From assembly GCA_031363055.1 (NCBI GenBank), contig JANLTP010000127.1:155295-219294 (forward strand): DNA of 64,000 nucleotides, read 5' to 3'. The notes under the pieces were generated by a model, which made no database searches, was not told the DNA's origin, and was given only the letters and a program-made list of their open reading frames with translations. Position numbers and translations under genes: made by a program. Numbering within the stretch: position 1 is the first letter of the stretch; every line of letters begins with the position of its first letter. The stretch is from JANLTP01 sp031363055 (GTDB lineage Bacteria; Pseudomonadota; Gammaproteobacteria; Burkholderiales; Burkholderiaceae_E). This document shows, one piece after another, positions 32,415-40,534 of this stretch.

Positions 32415-35400
32415 ATGACTGAACCATTGGTGAGCACACTCACCCGTGCATTCGATTTTCTGTCGGGTGGCGGCGAGATGGGCGACATCATTCACGCTTT
32501 TGATTGGGCAAAGACCTCGATCGGATCGATCCAGGGCTGGCCGCAATCCTTGCGCACCGTGATCGACATCATGCTGCATTCGCAGGCACCCATTTTTCTA
32601 TGGTGGGGGACCGATCTGATTCAGTTCTACAATGACGCCTACCGGCCGATTCTCGGTAGTAAAAAGCATCCTGCCGCGTTGGGCGATTCGGGCCGCCACA
32701 CCTGGGCGGAAATCTGGGATGTGATCAATCCGATGATCGAAGCGGTAATGGCACGTGGCGAAAGCACACGGGTACAAGACGGCCTGTTGGTTCTTGAACG
32801 CAATGGCTTTGCTGAAGAAGGTTACTTCGACTACGCCTTCAGCCCGGTGCGCAACGAATCGGGTCGCGTCGCCGGTATTTTTGTTACTTGTGGTGAGACC
32901 ACCCAGCGTGTGCTCGCGGAACGTCGAATTGCAAGCTTGCGCGCATTGGCAGCCGATAGCGCCGAGGCGAGTTCGGCAACCGAAGTTTGTCGGGCGGCTG
33001 CACTTGCACTGGCGCTGAATAGCCACGATGTGCCCTTTGCGCTGCTGTACTTGCCCGGCGCGACTGGCACTATGCAGTTGGCCGCGGCAACCGGTGTACC
33101 GCTGGCCGATCCGGCGACGCAAACTGAACATTGGCCGCTCGAGGAAGCGCAAAGCGGCGGCGGCGCGCCGATCATTCTCGAGGATCTGGCGCAGCGGTTG
33201 CCGAAGCAGTCTGTGCTGAGTCGCTTGACATCGAATCAGTCACCGCAGAAAGCCGCCGTGTTGGCAACTTCAAAACAGTCCAAAGGTTCAACTGTGCGGG
33301 CGGCTGCGGTGATTGTGCTCGGCATCAATCCACGGCTACTGTATGACGAGCTCTACAGGGTCTATCAGAATATGGTCGCGGGGCAAATAGCGGCGAGTCT
33401 GGCGAGCGCACAGGCGAGCGTTCAAATGCGCCAACGTAACACTGTGCTGGCGTTGCTGGCGGAAAGCGAAGGGCGATACCGTTCAGCCTTGAGCGCTGGC
33501 CGAATGGCGACCTGGGAAACCGACCTGGTGGCGCGGACGCGGCAATGGTCGGACGAAGCAATTGCCTTGTTTGGATTCGATCCAAACGTCCGGGTCGGAA
33601 CCGTCGGTGGCAGCTCAGACGAGTACTGGTCCGCCATTCATCCCGACGACCGGCACATGGTCGCCGAATTTCATCAATTGGCCGATCGACAGGACCTGTT
33701 CGATGCCGAATACCGGATCGTTCACCCCGGTGGTGCCGTGCTGTGGTTAGCGGGCCGAGGCAAGGTCATCAGTCGCACCGCGGACGGCAAGGCACAGCGC
33801 ATGATCAACATCGTCGCCGACATCAGCGAACGCAAGAACGCTGAGCGAGCGCTGCGCGACAGCGAAGAGCGCTATCGCGGCACGTTCGAAAACGCCGCGA
33901 TCGGCATTGCGCATGTCGGCCTCGACGGTCGTTGGTTGAAGGTCAATCAGGCCATCTGCCAGATCACCGGCTATGCCGCCGAGGAACTGGAGCGCATCAG
34001 CTTCACTGATATTACCCATCCCGATGACGTACAACTTGACCTGTCATTGGTCGCGCAAGTGTTGGCTGGCGAGATCGTAAATTACTCGATGGAGAAGCGT
34101 TATCTGCGGAAGGACGGTTCAGTGGTGTGGGCACATCTGACCGTTTCGCTGTTGCGCGAGGCCGATGGCACACCGCTGCATTTCATCAGCGCGATCGAGG
34201 ATATCAGCCGCAAGAAAGCGTCCGAGGAAGAACTAAATCGGCAACGGCACTTCATCGAGCGCCTGACCCACCTGATGCCCAGCGTCTTGTACGTGTTCGA
34301 TCTGGCCCTGCAACGCAATATCTGGGTCAATCGGCCGGCTTCGCCCGACGAGGGCCGGCGCACCGTAGATGACCTGGATCTGGACGCCGATTTTCTGAAC
34401 GCCGTCGATCCGGAAGACCAACAACGACTGGCGGATCACTTTTCGCGACTGGCGGTTTGTCAGGACGGCGAGGTGCTTGAGTGTACCTATCGGGTTCGTC
34501 GAAGAGACGGCCAACGACGTTGGTTGCGCAGCAGTCATGCGCCGTTCGCGCGCGCGCCGAACGGTCGCGTACGTGAAATTGTCGGCGTCGCAACCGACGT
34601 GACCGATGCGCGCCAGACCGAGAGCACGCTGCGCGATGCGGATCAGAAGAAAGACAATTTTATTGCGACCTTGGCGCATGAATTGCGCAATCCGTTGGCA
34701 CCGATTCGCAACGCCGTTGACGTCATGCGCCGCGTCGGAGCGGTAGATCCGAAATTGAACTGGTGCCGCGATCTCATCGATCGCCAGGTTGCGCAGATGG
34801 CGCATCTGGTTGAAGACCTGCTCGATGTTTCGAGAATCAACAACGGCAAGTTAACCTTGCGTACCGAGCGTCTGGAAATGACGACCGTGGTCGAACAGGC
34901 GATCGAGACTGCGCGTCCGTATATCGACGCCGCCGGCCACGAGCTGATCCTCGACTTGCCGTCGCTGCCAATTGTGCTCGACGGCGATCTGACTCGTTTG
35001 GCACAGGTGTTCTCCAATCTGCTGATCAATGCTGCCAAATACACCGATGGCAAAGGGACCATCCGCTTGCGGGTCGAGACCTTGAATGATGCAGTTCTGG
35101 TGCGAGTACGCGATAACGGTATCGGGATTGCCCCTGAGCATCTGCCCAACGTGTTCGACATGTTCGGGCAAGTCACCTCCGCATTGGCGAGATCACAAGG
35201 CGGCCTGGGGATTGGTCTATCCCTCATCAAAGGTCTGGTTGAAATGCATGGCGGCCAAATTACCGCCCTGAGCGATGGTGTGGGCAAGGGCAGCGAGTTT
35301 GTGGTTCGTCTCCCTAAACCCAGTGCGGATCTAAATTCTGAAACCGTTGCAACATCAAGGTCTGGGGAGTCAACCATCAATAGCACCTATCGAATTCTGA

Positions 35401-35759
35401 TCGCTGACGACTCTCGTGACAGCGCCGACAGCCTGGCTATGCTTTTGCAGATGGCCGGCCACGAAGTGCACATTGCCTATGACGGCGAAGCCGCCTTGCA
35501 ACTGGCAGAGCAGTACCGACCGGATGCCTTGTTGCTGGATATCGGCATGCCCAGATTCAACGGATACCAAGTCAGTCAGAAAATCCGTGACCAACCGTGG
35601 GGACAATCCATGGTCTTGATCGCGCAGACGGGCTGGGGGCAGGATCGGGATCGCGAGCAATCGCGTGCCGCCGGATTCGACCATCATCTGGTCAAGCCAG
35701 TCGATCCGAGCGTGCTCGAAACCTTGCTGCACTCGTTAGTCAACGCAGCCAAGAAGTAA
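32415..35759 (+). CDS. Multi-PAS/GAF hybrid sensor histidine kinase
   Basis: A 1114-residue soluble hybrid kinase with no membrane helices. Order: an N-terminal PAS-like sensor (about 20-165, with SIGSIQGWPQSLRTVIDIML and the FLWWGTDLIQFYNDAY block), a GAF-like region (about 175-335), three PAS/PAC repeats (about 350-740), HisKA with His near 755 (LAHELRNPLAPIRN), HATPase (NLLINAAKYT, DNGIGI, GGLGIGLSL) and a C-terminal receiver with Asp near 1041 (LLLDIGMPRFNGYQ) and Lys in HHLVKPVDP. It senses an unknown cytoplasmic signal and would autophosphorylate and relay internally; no output regulator is adjacent. ATG at 32415 is chosen over 32385, which lies in the repeat. Confidence 0.93.
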   Translation: MTEPLVSTLTRAFDFLSGGGEMGDIIHAFDWAKTSIGSIQGWPQSLRTVIDIMLHSQAPIFLWWGTDLIQFYNDAYRPILGSKKHPAALGDSGRHTWAEIWDVINPMIEAVMARGESTRVQDGLLVLERNGFAEEGYFDYAFSPVRNESGRVAGIFVTCGETTQRVLAERRIASLRALAADSAEASSATEVCRAAALALALNSHDVPFALLYLPGATGTMQLAAATGVPLADPATQTEHWPLEEAQSGGGAPIILEDLAQRLPKQSVLSRLTSNQSPQKAAVLATSKQSKGSTVRAAAVIVLGINPRLLYDELYRVYQNMVAGQIAASLASAQASVQMRQRNTVLALLAESEGRYRSALSAGRMATWETDLVARTRQWSDEAIALFGFDPNVRVGTVGGSSDEYWSAIHPDDRHMVAEFHQLADRQDLFDAEYRIVHPGGAVLWLAGRGKVISRTADGKAQRMINIVADISERKNAERALRDSEERYRGTFENAAIGIAHVGLDGRWLKVNQAICQITGYAAEELERISFTDITHPDDVQLDLSLVAQVLAGEIVNYSMEKRYLRKDGSVVWAHLTVSLLREADGTPLHFISAIEDISRKKASEEELNRQRHFIERLTHLMPSVLYVFDLALQRNIWVNRPASPDEGRRTVDDLDLDADFLNAVDPEDQQRLADHFSRLAVCQDGEVLECTYRVRRRDGQRRWLRSSHAPFARAPNGRVREIVGVATDVTDARQTESTLRDADQKKDNFIATLAHELRNPLAPIRNAVDVMRRVGAVDPKLNWCRDLIDRQVAQMAHLVEDLLDVSRINNGKLTLRTERLEMTTVVEQAIETARPYIDAAGHELILDLPSLPIVLDGDLTRLAQVFSNLLINAAKYTDGKGTIRLRVETLNDAVLVRVRDNGIGIAPEHLPNVFDMFGQVTSALARSQGGLGIGLSLIKGLVEMHGGQITALSDGVGKGSEFVVRLPKPSADLNSETVATSRSGESTINSTYRILIADDSRDSADSLAMLLQMAGHEVHIAYDGEAALQLAEQYRPDALLLDIGMPRFNGYQVSQKIRDQPWGQSMVLIAQTGWGQDRDREQSRAAGFDHHLVKPVDPSVLETLLHSLVNAAKK

Positions 35760-35791
35760 ACCGATGGCACACGCCCGGGAGTGTCGATCGT

Positions 35792-37012
35792 TTAGCCGGA
35801 CAGCAACTGCGCAAAGCGTCTACCCGACGGAATCTGCTCGGCGATAACCTTCATGAGCACCACCAACGCGGGTCCGAGCAACAGTCCCCAGATACCCCAC
35901 AGCGCACCCCAGAACATGAGTCCGACAAAAACCGCAGCGGGGTTCATCTTTGACGATCGCGCTTGTAGCCAGGCACTGACCAGCGTGCCGATTATTGTTG
36001 AAACCGCAACAATGAATCCGGCAATCGCCAATGCCCCGCCCAGATTGCCGAGGGCAAGATAGGCTTCGGCGGCGCCGAGCACGGTCAACAGGGCCATACC
36101 CAGGTAGGGTACGACGTGCAACAACCCGGCTGCCACCGCCCAACCACCCGGATCAGGCAAACCTACCGCCAGGAACGCCACAAAAACGGCGGCGGCAATC
36201 AGCGTGTTGGTCAGCAAAAGCACACCGGCATAGATCCGGGTTTGTCTGGCCGCTTCGTCCAGGGCTTTCGACGCACGATCCCGCCCTTCCGGGCTCGCAC
36301 CCCATAAATCCAAAAATTTTCTGCGCAACCCACTGCCACCCAGCAGAATGAAAAGGGCAGTAAACAAGGTGACACTGATGGTTGTCACGGCACCCGCGAG
36401 GGCGCTCGATCCGCTCAACGCGGTCTGTCGTACAACCGCAGCCGAATCCGACGTCAGGCTGACGGCTGGCGCGGGTTTGGGCGCTTGCGCGTCAACCGCT
36501 TTGGTGGGTGCGCGGCTCTTTCGGCTTTCTGTCACCGGCAGGGCTACCGCCTCTCCGGCCACTCTTTCCAGTTCTGTGATGGCGTCGCGAAATCGTCCGA
36601 CGATGGATGTGCTATTGGCCGGTCCGGAAGTCGCCAATTGTTGGGTGACCGCGCGAATCATGTCCGGAACCCGATCAACCACGCGCGTGATGTGGCCTCC
36701 AAAAAAGGCGATGGCGACTACTGAAATGGCCACGACCGTCAGCAAGGCCAACACGACGGATAGAAACTCAAGGCGGATGACGCGAACCAACCCAGCGACC
36801 AAGGGTGCGACCAGCATCGCCAACATAATGCCGGATACCAGCGGAATCATGAATTTTTGGCCAGCCCACAGGGCAGTACCGGCGCAAAAAAATGCGACGA
36901 CCAAGATGGCACGCTGGGTCGCGGTGTCCTTTTCAGCGCCGGCGCTGGCGCTGACTTGCGGCACCGCACTTCTCGCTTCGATCGTTCGATCGTTCAGTTC
37001 GATCAAGGCCAT
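35792..37012 (-). CDS. AI-2E (PerM) family transporter
   Basis: A 406-residue inner-membrane protein with about eight helices in the AI-2 exporter/PerM pattern: a group of N-terminal helices (ILVVAFFCAGTALWAGQ, FMIPLVSGIMLAMLVAPLVAG), a long soluble loop (about 115-210), then helices ending in GGWAVAAGLLHVVPYLG, FIVAVSTIIGTLVSAWL and FWGALWGIWGLLLGPAL. Family members export autoinducer-2, ions or unknown solutes; the substrate here is unknown. ATG at 37012 is preferred to an upstream GTG at 37051. Confidence 0.88.
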   Translation of the reverse strand: MALIELNDRTIEARSAVPQVSASAGAEKDTATQRAILVVAFFCAGTALWAGQKFMIPLVSGIMLAMLVAPLVAGLVRVIRLEFLSVVLALLTVVAISVVAIAFFGGHITRVVDRVPDMIRAVTQQLATSGPANSTSIVGRFRDAITELERVAGEAVALPVTESRKSRAPTKAVDAQAPKPAPAVSLTSDSAAVVRQTALSGSSALAGAVTTISVTLFTALFILLGGSGLRRKFLDLWGASPEGRDRASKALDEAARQTRIYAGVLLLTNTLIAAAVFVAFLAVGLPDPGGWAVAAGLLHVVPYLGMALLTVLGAAEAYLALGNLGGALAIAGFIVAVSTIIGTLVSAWLQARSSKMNPAAVFVGLMFWGALWGIWGLLLGPALVVLMKVIAEQIPSGRRFAQLLSG

Positions 37013-37277
37013 AACGGTCCCAGTTTGTTTGGCACACTGTACTTGCACCACAGATTACGGATTGTGAGTGCAGTACACCTGCAACTGTAGGACGACGCCT
37101 CATTCGATCGGCGCGATGCCAGTGGAGCTTTTTACAAGACGGGCGTAATTCTTACCGGCGCGAGGTTCATCGACACCCTTGATTACCGGCACGTTCAAAT
37201 ATGCGCTCGCCAGAATCTCCGGGGTTCTTGTTTGATTACAGCAGCTTGCATTATCCCAAGGTCAGGCTCAGGATCGC
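37013..37277. other. Intergenic region between transporter and rpoN
   Basis: Part of a 316-base gap between divergent genes. No gene seen. Near 37027 there is TGGCAC followed by TTGCA, but seven bases separate them instead of five, so it should not work as a sigma-54 promoter. Confidence 0.4.
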
Positions 37278-37293
37278 TGGCACAGGCCTTGCA
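37278..37293 (+). promoter_or_regulatory. Sigma-54 promoter upstream of rpoN
   Basis: TGGCACAGGCCTTGCA matches the sigma-54 consensus TGGCAC-N5-TTGCA at every conserved base with correct spacing. Transcription would begin near 37304, leaving a leader of about 25 bases before the rpoN ATG. This points to positive autoregulation. Confidence 0.82.
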
Positions 37294-37328
37294 CCGAACT
37301 GCAGAATGCGACGCGAGAAAGGTCAACC

Positions 37329-38852
37329 ATGAAAACACAAATCGGACAATACGCCGGCCAGCAGCTCGCCTTGACGCCGCAACTTTCGCACTCAATCCGG
37401 ATGCTGCAATTGTCATCACTCGAGTTCGAGCAGGAAATCGAAGAAGCGCTGGCTGACAATCCGTTCATCGAGCGCGCAGATCCGGGTGACTCGCTGTACG
37501 CAGTGCCGACGGCGGCCGGGGCCGGCCTTAAGCCGGATAACGATACCTACGATCAGCTCGCGGCCGGCGACCCGGCCGACGACCTCGCTGGCGACTCCAC
37601 ACAATTGAGCTTTGAAAGTGCGGGTGAAGTTCAGTTACAGGAGGAGCGCGCCGACGCCGACTGGTCCGACCGTGCCGAGACCGACGGCAACTACGACTGG
37701 GGTCCTTCAGGCGACGGTACCACCGACTTGACGCCTGCCGGGGTCAACTTGCGCGATCATCTTCTCGAACAGATGCGTAGTTATCGGCTGCCTCTGCGTG
37801 ATCGCGCATTGGCACAGCTCATTATTCATGCCCTCGAGCCCGATGGTTATTTGCGCACGGAGCTGATTGAGCTCGCGCAACTGTGCCCACCGGAGCAAGC
37901 GGTCAGCGTTAAGGAGCTCGAAACGGCACTGCGACGGGTGCAGAGCTTTGAGCCGATCGGAATCGCGGCGCGAAACCTGACTGAATGTCTGCGCTTGCAA
38001 TTACAAACAGGCACCCGAGATCCGGTTTTTCTCGAATTGGCGCTTCGAATCGTCGATCGACATCTGGACGAACTCGCCATTCCCGATACCCATCGCCTGA
38101 TGCGCAGTTTGCAATGCAGCGAAGCCGAACTCGCAGGCGCTTATCAGATGATCCGCACCTGTTCCCCCAAACCCGGTTTGCCGTACGCCGAGGGACATAC
38201 CGAATATGTCGTAGCCGATGTGATCGTTCGCAAGGTAAACAAACAGTGGGTCGCGCGCGTCAATCCGGCGGTCGTCCCTAAAATTTACTTGAACCAGACT
38301 TATGCGGCCCTGTACGCGGGTCGGAACGCGGGCGGCTCTTCCTCGGCCATCCAGAAACTCCATGAGGCGCGCTGGTTCCTGCGCAACGTCAACCAACGAT
38401 TCAAAACCATCGAGCGGGTTGCGCAGGCTATCGTCGAGCGACAGAGTCGCTATCTGGAGTACGGCGACCTGGCGATGAAGCCGCTGGTGTTACGCGAGAT
38501 CGCCGACGCCATCGGCATTCATGAATCGACGGTTTCTCGCGTGACCTGTAACAAGTACATGATGACCCCACGCGGACTTGTCGAACTCAGATATTTCTTC
38601 GCCAGCCAGGTTGAGTCGGACGGCAACGCCTTCTCCTCAACTGCGATCCGGGCGCTCATTCGGCAAATCATCGCCAACGAAAAACCCGGGCTACCCCTGT
38701 CTGACGTCAAGATTACCGGCGTACTCAAACAAAAAGGCGTGACGGTGGCGCGCCGGACCGTGTCGAAGTATCGCGATGAATTGCGAATCCCGTCGGTTGA
38801 GCTGCGTCGACTGGCGGCACACTCGGATCGTTCGGCGCTGGCAACGGTGTGA
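37329..38852 (+). CDS. rpoN: RNA polymerase sigma-54 factor
   Basis: A 507-residue sigma factor that directs polymerase to -24/-12 promoters and needs AAA+ activators to open DNA. Region I is present (QQLALTPQLSHSIRMLQLSS), then an acidic region II (about 60-130), the core-binding domain, the helix-turn-helix around IADAIGIHESTVSRVTCNKYM, and the RpoN box ARRTVSKYRDELRIPS near the C terminus. It is not in the usual lptB-rpoN-hpf-ptsN cluster: it stands alone, beside an NtrC-family activator. It is therefore likely a second rpoN copy or a relocated one. A consensus sigma-54 promoter precedes it. Confidence 0.96.
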   Translation: MKTQIGQYAGQQLALTPQLSHSIRMLQLSSLEFEQEIEEALADNPFIERADPGDSLYAVPTAAGAGLKPDNDTYDQLAAGDPADDLAGDSTQLSFESAGEVQLQEERADADWSDRAETDGNYDWGPSGDGTTDLTPAGVNLRDHLLEQMRSYRLPLRDRALAQLIIHALEPDGYLRTELIELAQLCPPEQAVSVKELETALRRVQSFEPIGIAARNLTECLRLQLQTGTRDPVFLELALRIVDRHLDELAIPDTHRLMRSLQCSEAELAGAYQMIRTCSPKPGLPYAEGHTEYVVADVIVRKVNKQWVARVNPAVVPKIYLNQTYAALYAGRNAGGSSSAIQKLHEARWFLRNVNQRFKTIERVAQAIVERQSRYLEYGDLAMKPLVLREIADAIGIHESTVSRVTCNKYMMTPRGLVELRYFFASQVESDGNAFSSTAIRALIRQIIANEKPGLPLSDVKITGVLKQKGVTVARRTVSKYRDELRIPSVELRRLAAHSDRSALATV

Positions 38853-38869
38853 ACCGTTACGAGGCGTGC

Positions 38870-40324
38870 TTAGTCGACGGCACCGGAGTATTCGCGCAAG
38901 CGGCTGTACAAGGTCTTCGAGCTGATACCGAGTTGTTCGGCAGCTTTCTCTTTCTGCCCGCCCAATGCGGCGACCGTAGCCAGAATCAGCATTCGTTCCA
39001 TGTCGGCGATGGAAGTGCCAACTGGAACGCTGATTGCGTTTGGCGAAGTGACGTCGTGAACGACTGCGTTAGTGGCCGAGTTAGTGCCTGCGTCAGTACC
39101 TGGGTCAGTACCTGGGTAAGTGCCTGGCTTACTGCCTGTAGGGTTGACAACCGTCTGACGCGACTGATCGAAAGGAATGCAGTCAACATCAATCGTGTCG
39201 GTTTCAGCCATGATGTAGGAGCGCTGTACGACATTGCGTAGTTCGCGAACATTGCCCGGCCAGCCGTAGTTCAACAAGCTCAGCAAGGCGTCGGGCGTGT
39301 AGGTACGGCGGGTTTTCTCACGCTCGTTGATTCCCTTTAGAAAATGTTCGGCCAACAGGGCGACATCTTCAAGGCGCTCGCGCAGCGGCGGGACATGAAT
39401 CTGAAAAACATTGAGCCGATAAAAGAGGTCTTCGCGCAACTTGCCGCTGGCCACGGCTTGCGCGGGGTCGCGATTGGTCGCGGCAATGATTCGAACATCG
39501 GTTTCAAACAGTTCGTCGGACCCGACGCGCATGAAGGTACCGGTCTCGAGCACGCGCAGCAACTTGACCTGCAGCTCGGTCGGCATTTCGGTGACTTCAT
39601 CGAGAAACAGGGTGCCGCCATTGGCCCGCTCGAAGAATCCGCGATGTTGCCGGATGGCCCCGGTAAAGCTGCCTTTCTCGTGCCCGAATATTTCGCTTTC
39701 AATCAAATGCGGCGAGATGGCGCCACAATTCACCGCCAGAAAAGGTGCCTTGCGACGGCGGCTCAGTTCGTGGACGGTCTGCGCCACCACTTCCTTGCCA
39801 GAGCCGCTTTCCCCGACCACAAAAACGGTCACCGCAGTGCCGGCAACCCGTGCAATCTGCTTGTAAACATGCTGGATGTTTGAGGATCGACCACGCAGAT
39901 GGCCAAACTTGCCCTCGCGGTCGATCGACTGGGTGAGACCCGCCATTTCGGCTTTGACCTCGGCGGGGCGTCCGGTGCGCGCCAGAACCGACTTGAGTTG
40001 CTTCGGGCTGACGGGCTTGAGCAGATAATCAACGGCGCCCAGACGCAGCGCTTGAATCGAGGTGTCGAGACTGGCGTGCCCAGTCATCAACACAATGTCA
40101 ACATCGCCGAATTCTTCCTGCGCTTCGAAAAGCGCCAGCCCGTTACCATCGGGCAGCATCAAATCGAGCAAGACCAGATTCGGCATCCGCAACATCAGTT
40201 GCTCGCGCGCTTCTGCCAGGGACGCCGCAATCGCGGCTGAAAATCCTTCCGCGCGCACCAGTTCTGCCAGTGCGCCGGCAGCGTCAGGATCATCCTCGAC
40301 AATCAGGGCATGAGAATGGGCCAA
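38870..40324 (-). CDS. NtrC-family sigma-54-dependent response regulator
   Basis: A 484-residue activator: receiver (1-120; phosphorylated Asp near 54 in LVLLDLMLPDGNG), AAA+ domain (about 140-375; Walker A GESGSGKE, sigma-54-contacting GSFTGA loop, Walker B GGTLFLDEVTEMP) and a Fis-type helix-turn-helix at the end (KEKAAEQLGISSKTLYSRLREY). GSFTGA in place of GAFTGA is a tolerated variant. The linker between AAA+ and DNA-binding domains is a PGT(Y/D)-type repeat produced by 12-bp tandem DNA repeats. It converges on rpoN, 17 bases apart, and diverges from a histidine kinase gene that has a sigma-54-like promoter, so the three genes probably work together. Confidence 0.95.
   Translation of the reverse strand: MAHSHALIVEDDPDAAGALAELVRAEGFSAAIAASLAEAREQLMLRMPNLVLLDLMLPDGNGLALFEAQEEFGDVDIVLMTGHASLDTSIQALRLGAVDYLLKPVSPKQLKSVLARTGRPAEVKAEMAGLTQSIDREGKFGHLRGRSSNIQHVYKQIARVAGTAVTVFVVGESGSGKEVVAQTVHELSRRRKAPFLAVNCGAISPHLIESEIFGHEKGSFTGAIRQHRGFFERANGGTLFLDEVTEMPTELQVKLLRVLETGTFMRVGSDELFETDVRIIAATNRDPAQAVASGKLREDLFYRLNVFQIHVPPLRERLEDVALLAEHFLKGINEREKTRRTYTPDALLSLLNYGWPGNVRELRNVVQRSYIMAETDTIDVDCIPFDQSRQTVVNPTGSKPGTYPGTDPGTDAGTNSATNAVVHDVTSPNAISVPVGTSIADMERMLILATVAALGGQKEKAAEQLGISSKTLYSRLREYSGAVD
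39065..39136 (-). repeat. Six 12-bp tandem repeats in the regulator's linker
   Basis: Six degenerate 12-base units (for example TGGGTCAGTACC) run head to tail and encode four-residue repeats such as PGTD-PGTD-AGTN-SATN between the AAA+ and DNA-binding domains. Units of 12 bases keep the frame, so copy number could vary between strains without breaking the protein. Confidence 0.85.
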
Positions 40325-40376
40325 ATGGCATCTCGTTCGGTTAATCCGGGCAGGAACAACACGGCTGGACAGGCGC

Positions 40377-40394
40377 TACACTGAAGCCAATGTA
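40377..40394. promoter_or_regulatory. Possible activator site TACA-N10-TGTA
   Basis: An imperfect palindrome in the 210-base gap between the NtrC-family regulator and the divergent kinase, about 60-75 bases upstream of the predicted sigma-54 start. The position suits an upstream activating sequence, but the arms are short and one site alone is weak evidence. Confidence 0.3.
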
Positions 40395-40425
40395 ACACGC
40401 ACAGCCACCCTGTTTGCGCGCAGAC

Positions 40426-40441
40426 GGGCACGCGCCTTGCG
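40426..40441 (+). promoter_or_regulatory. Sigma-54-type promoter ahead of the degenerate kinase
   Basis: GGGCACGCGCCTTGCG agrees with TGGCACGN4TTGCW at all core bases; only the first and last bases differ. GG and GC are ten bases apart as required. Transcription would begin near 40452, about 83 bases before the kinase start. Confidence 0.68.
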
Positions 40442-40534
40442 TTCCTCTGTAATCAGTGAATTGCGAAGCGGTGCGACAATGAATTCGACAAAAGCGCGCA
40501 CAGTCAGCAACTTTACTGTTTCAGGGGACACTGA

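Noticed and set aside
32246..32491. 81-codon minus-strand frame between vapB and the hybrid kinase
   Set aside because: It overlaps the start of the kinase and the vapB operator; composition is not protein-like and no start signal is seen.
37027..37044. TGGCAC followed by TTGCA near the transporter gene
   Set aside because: Seven bases separate the two boxes instead of five, so the GG and GC elements are out of register for sigma-54.
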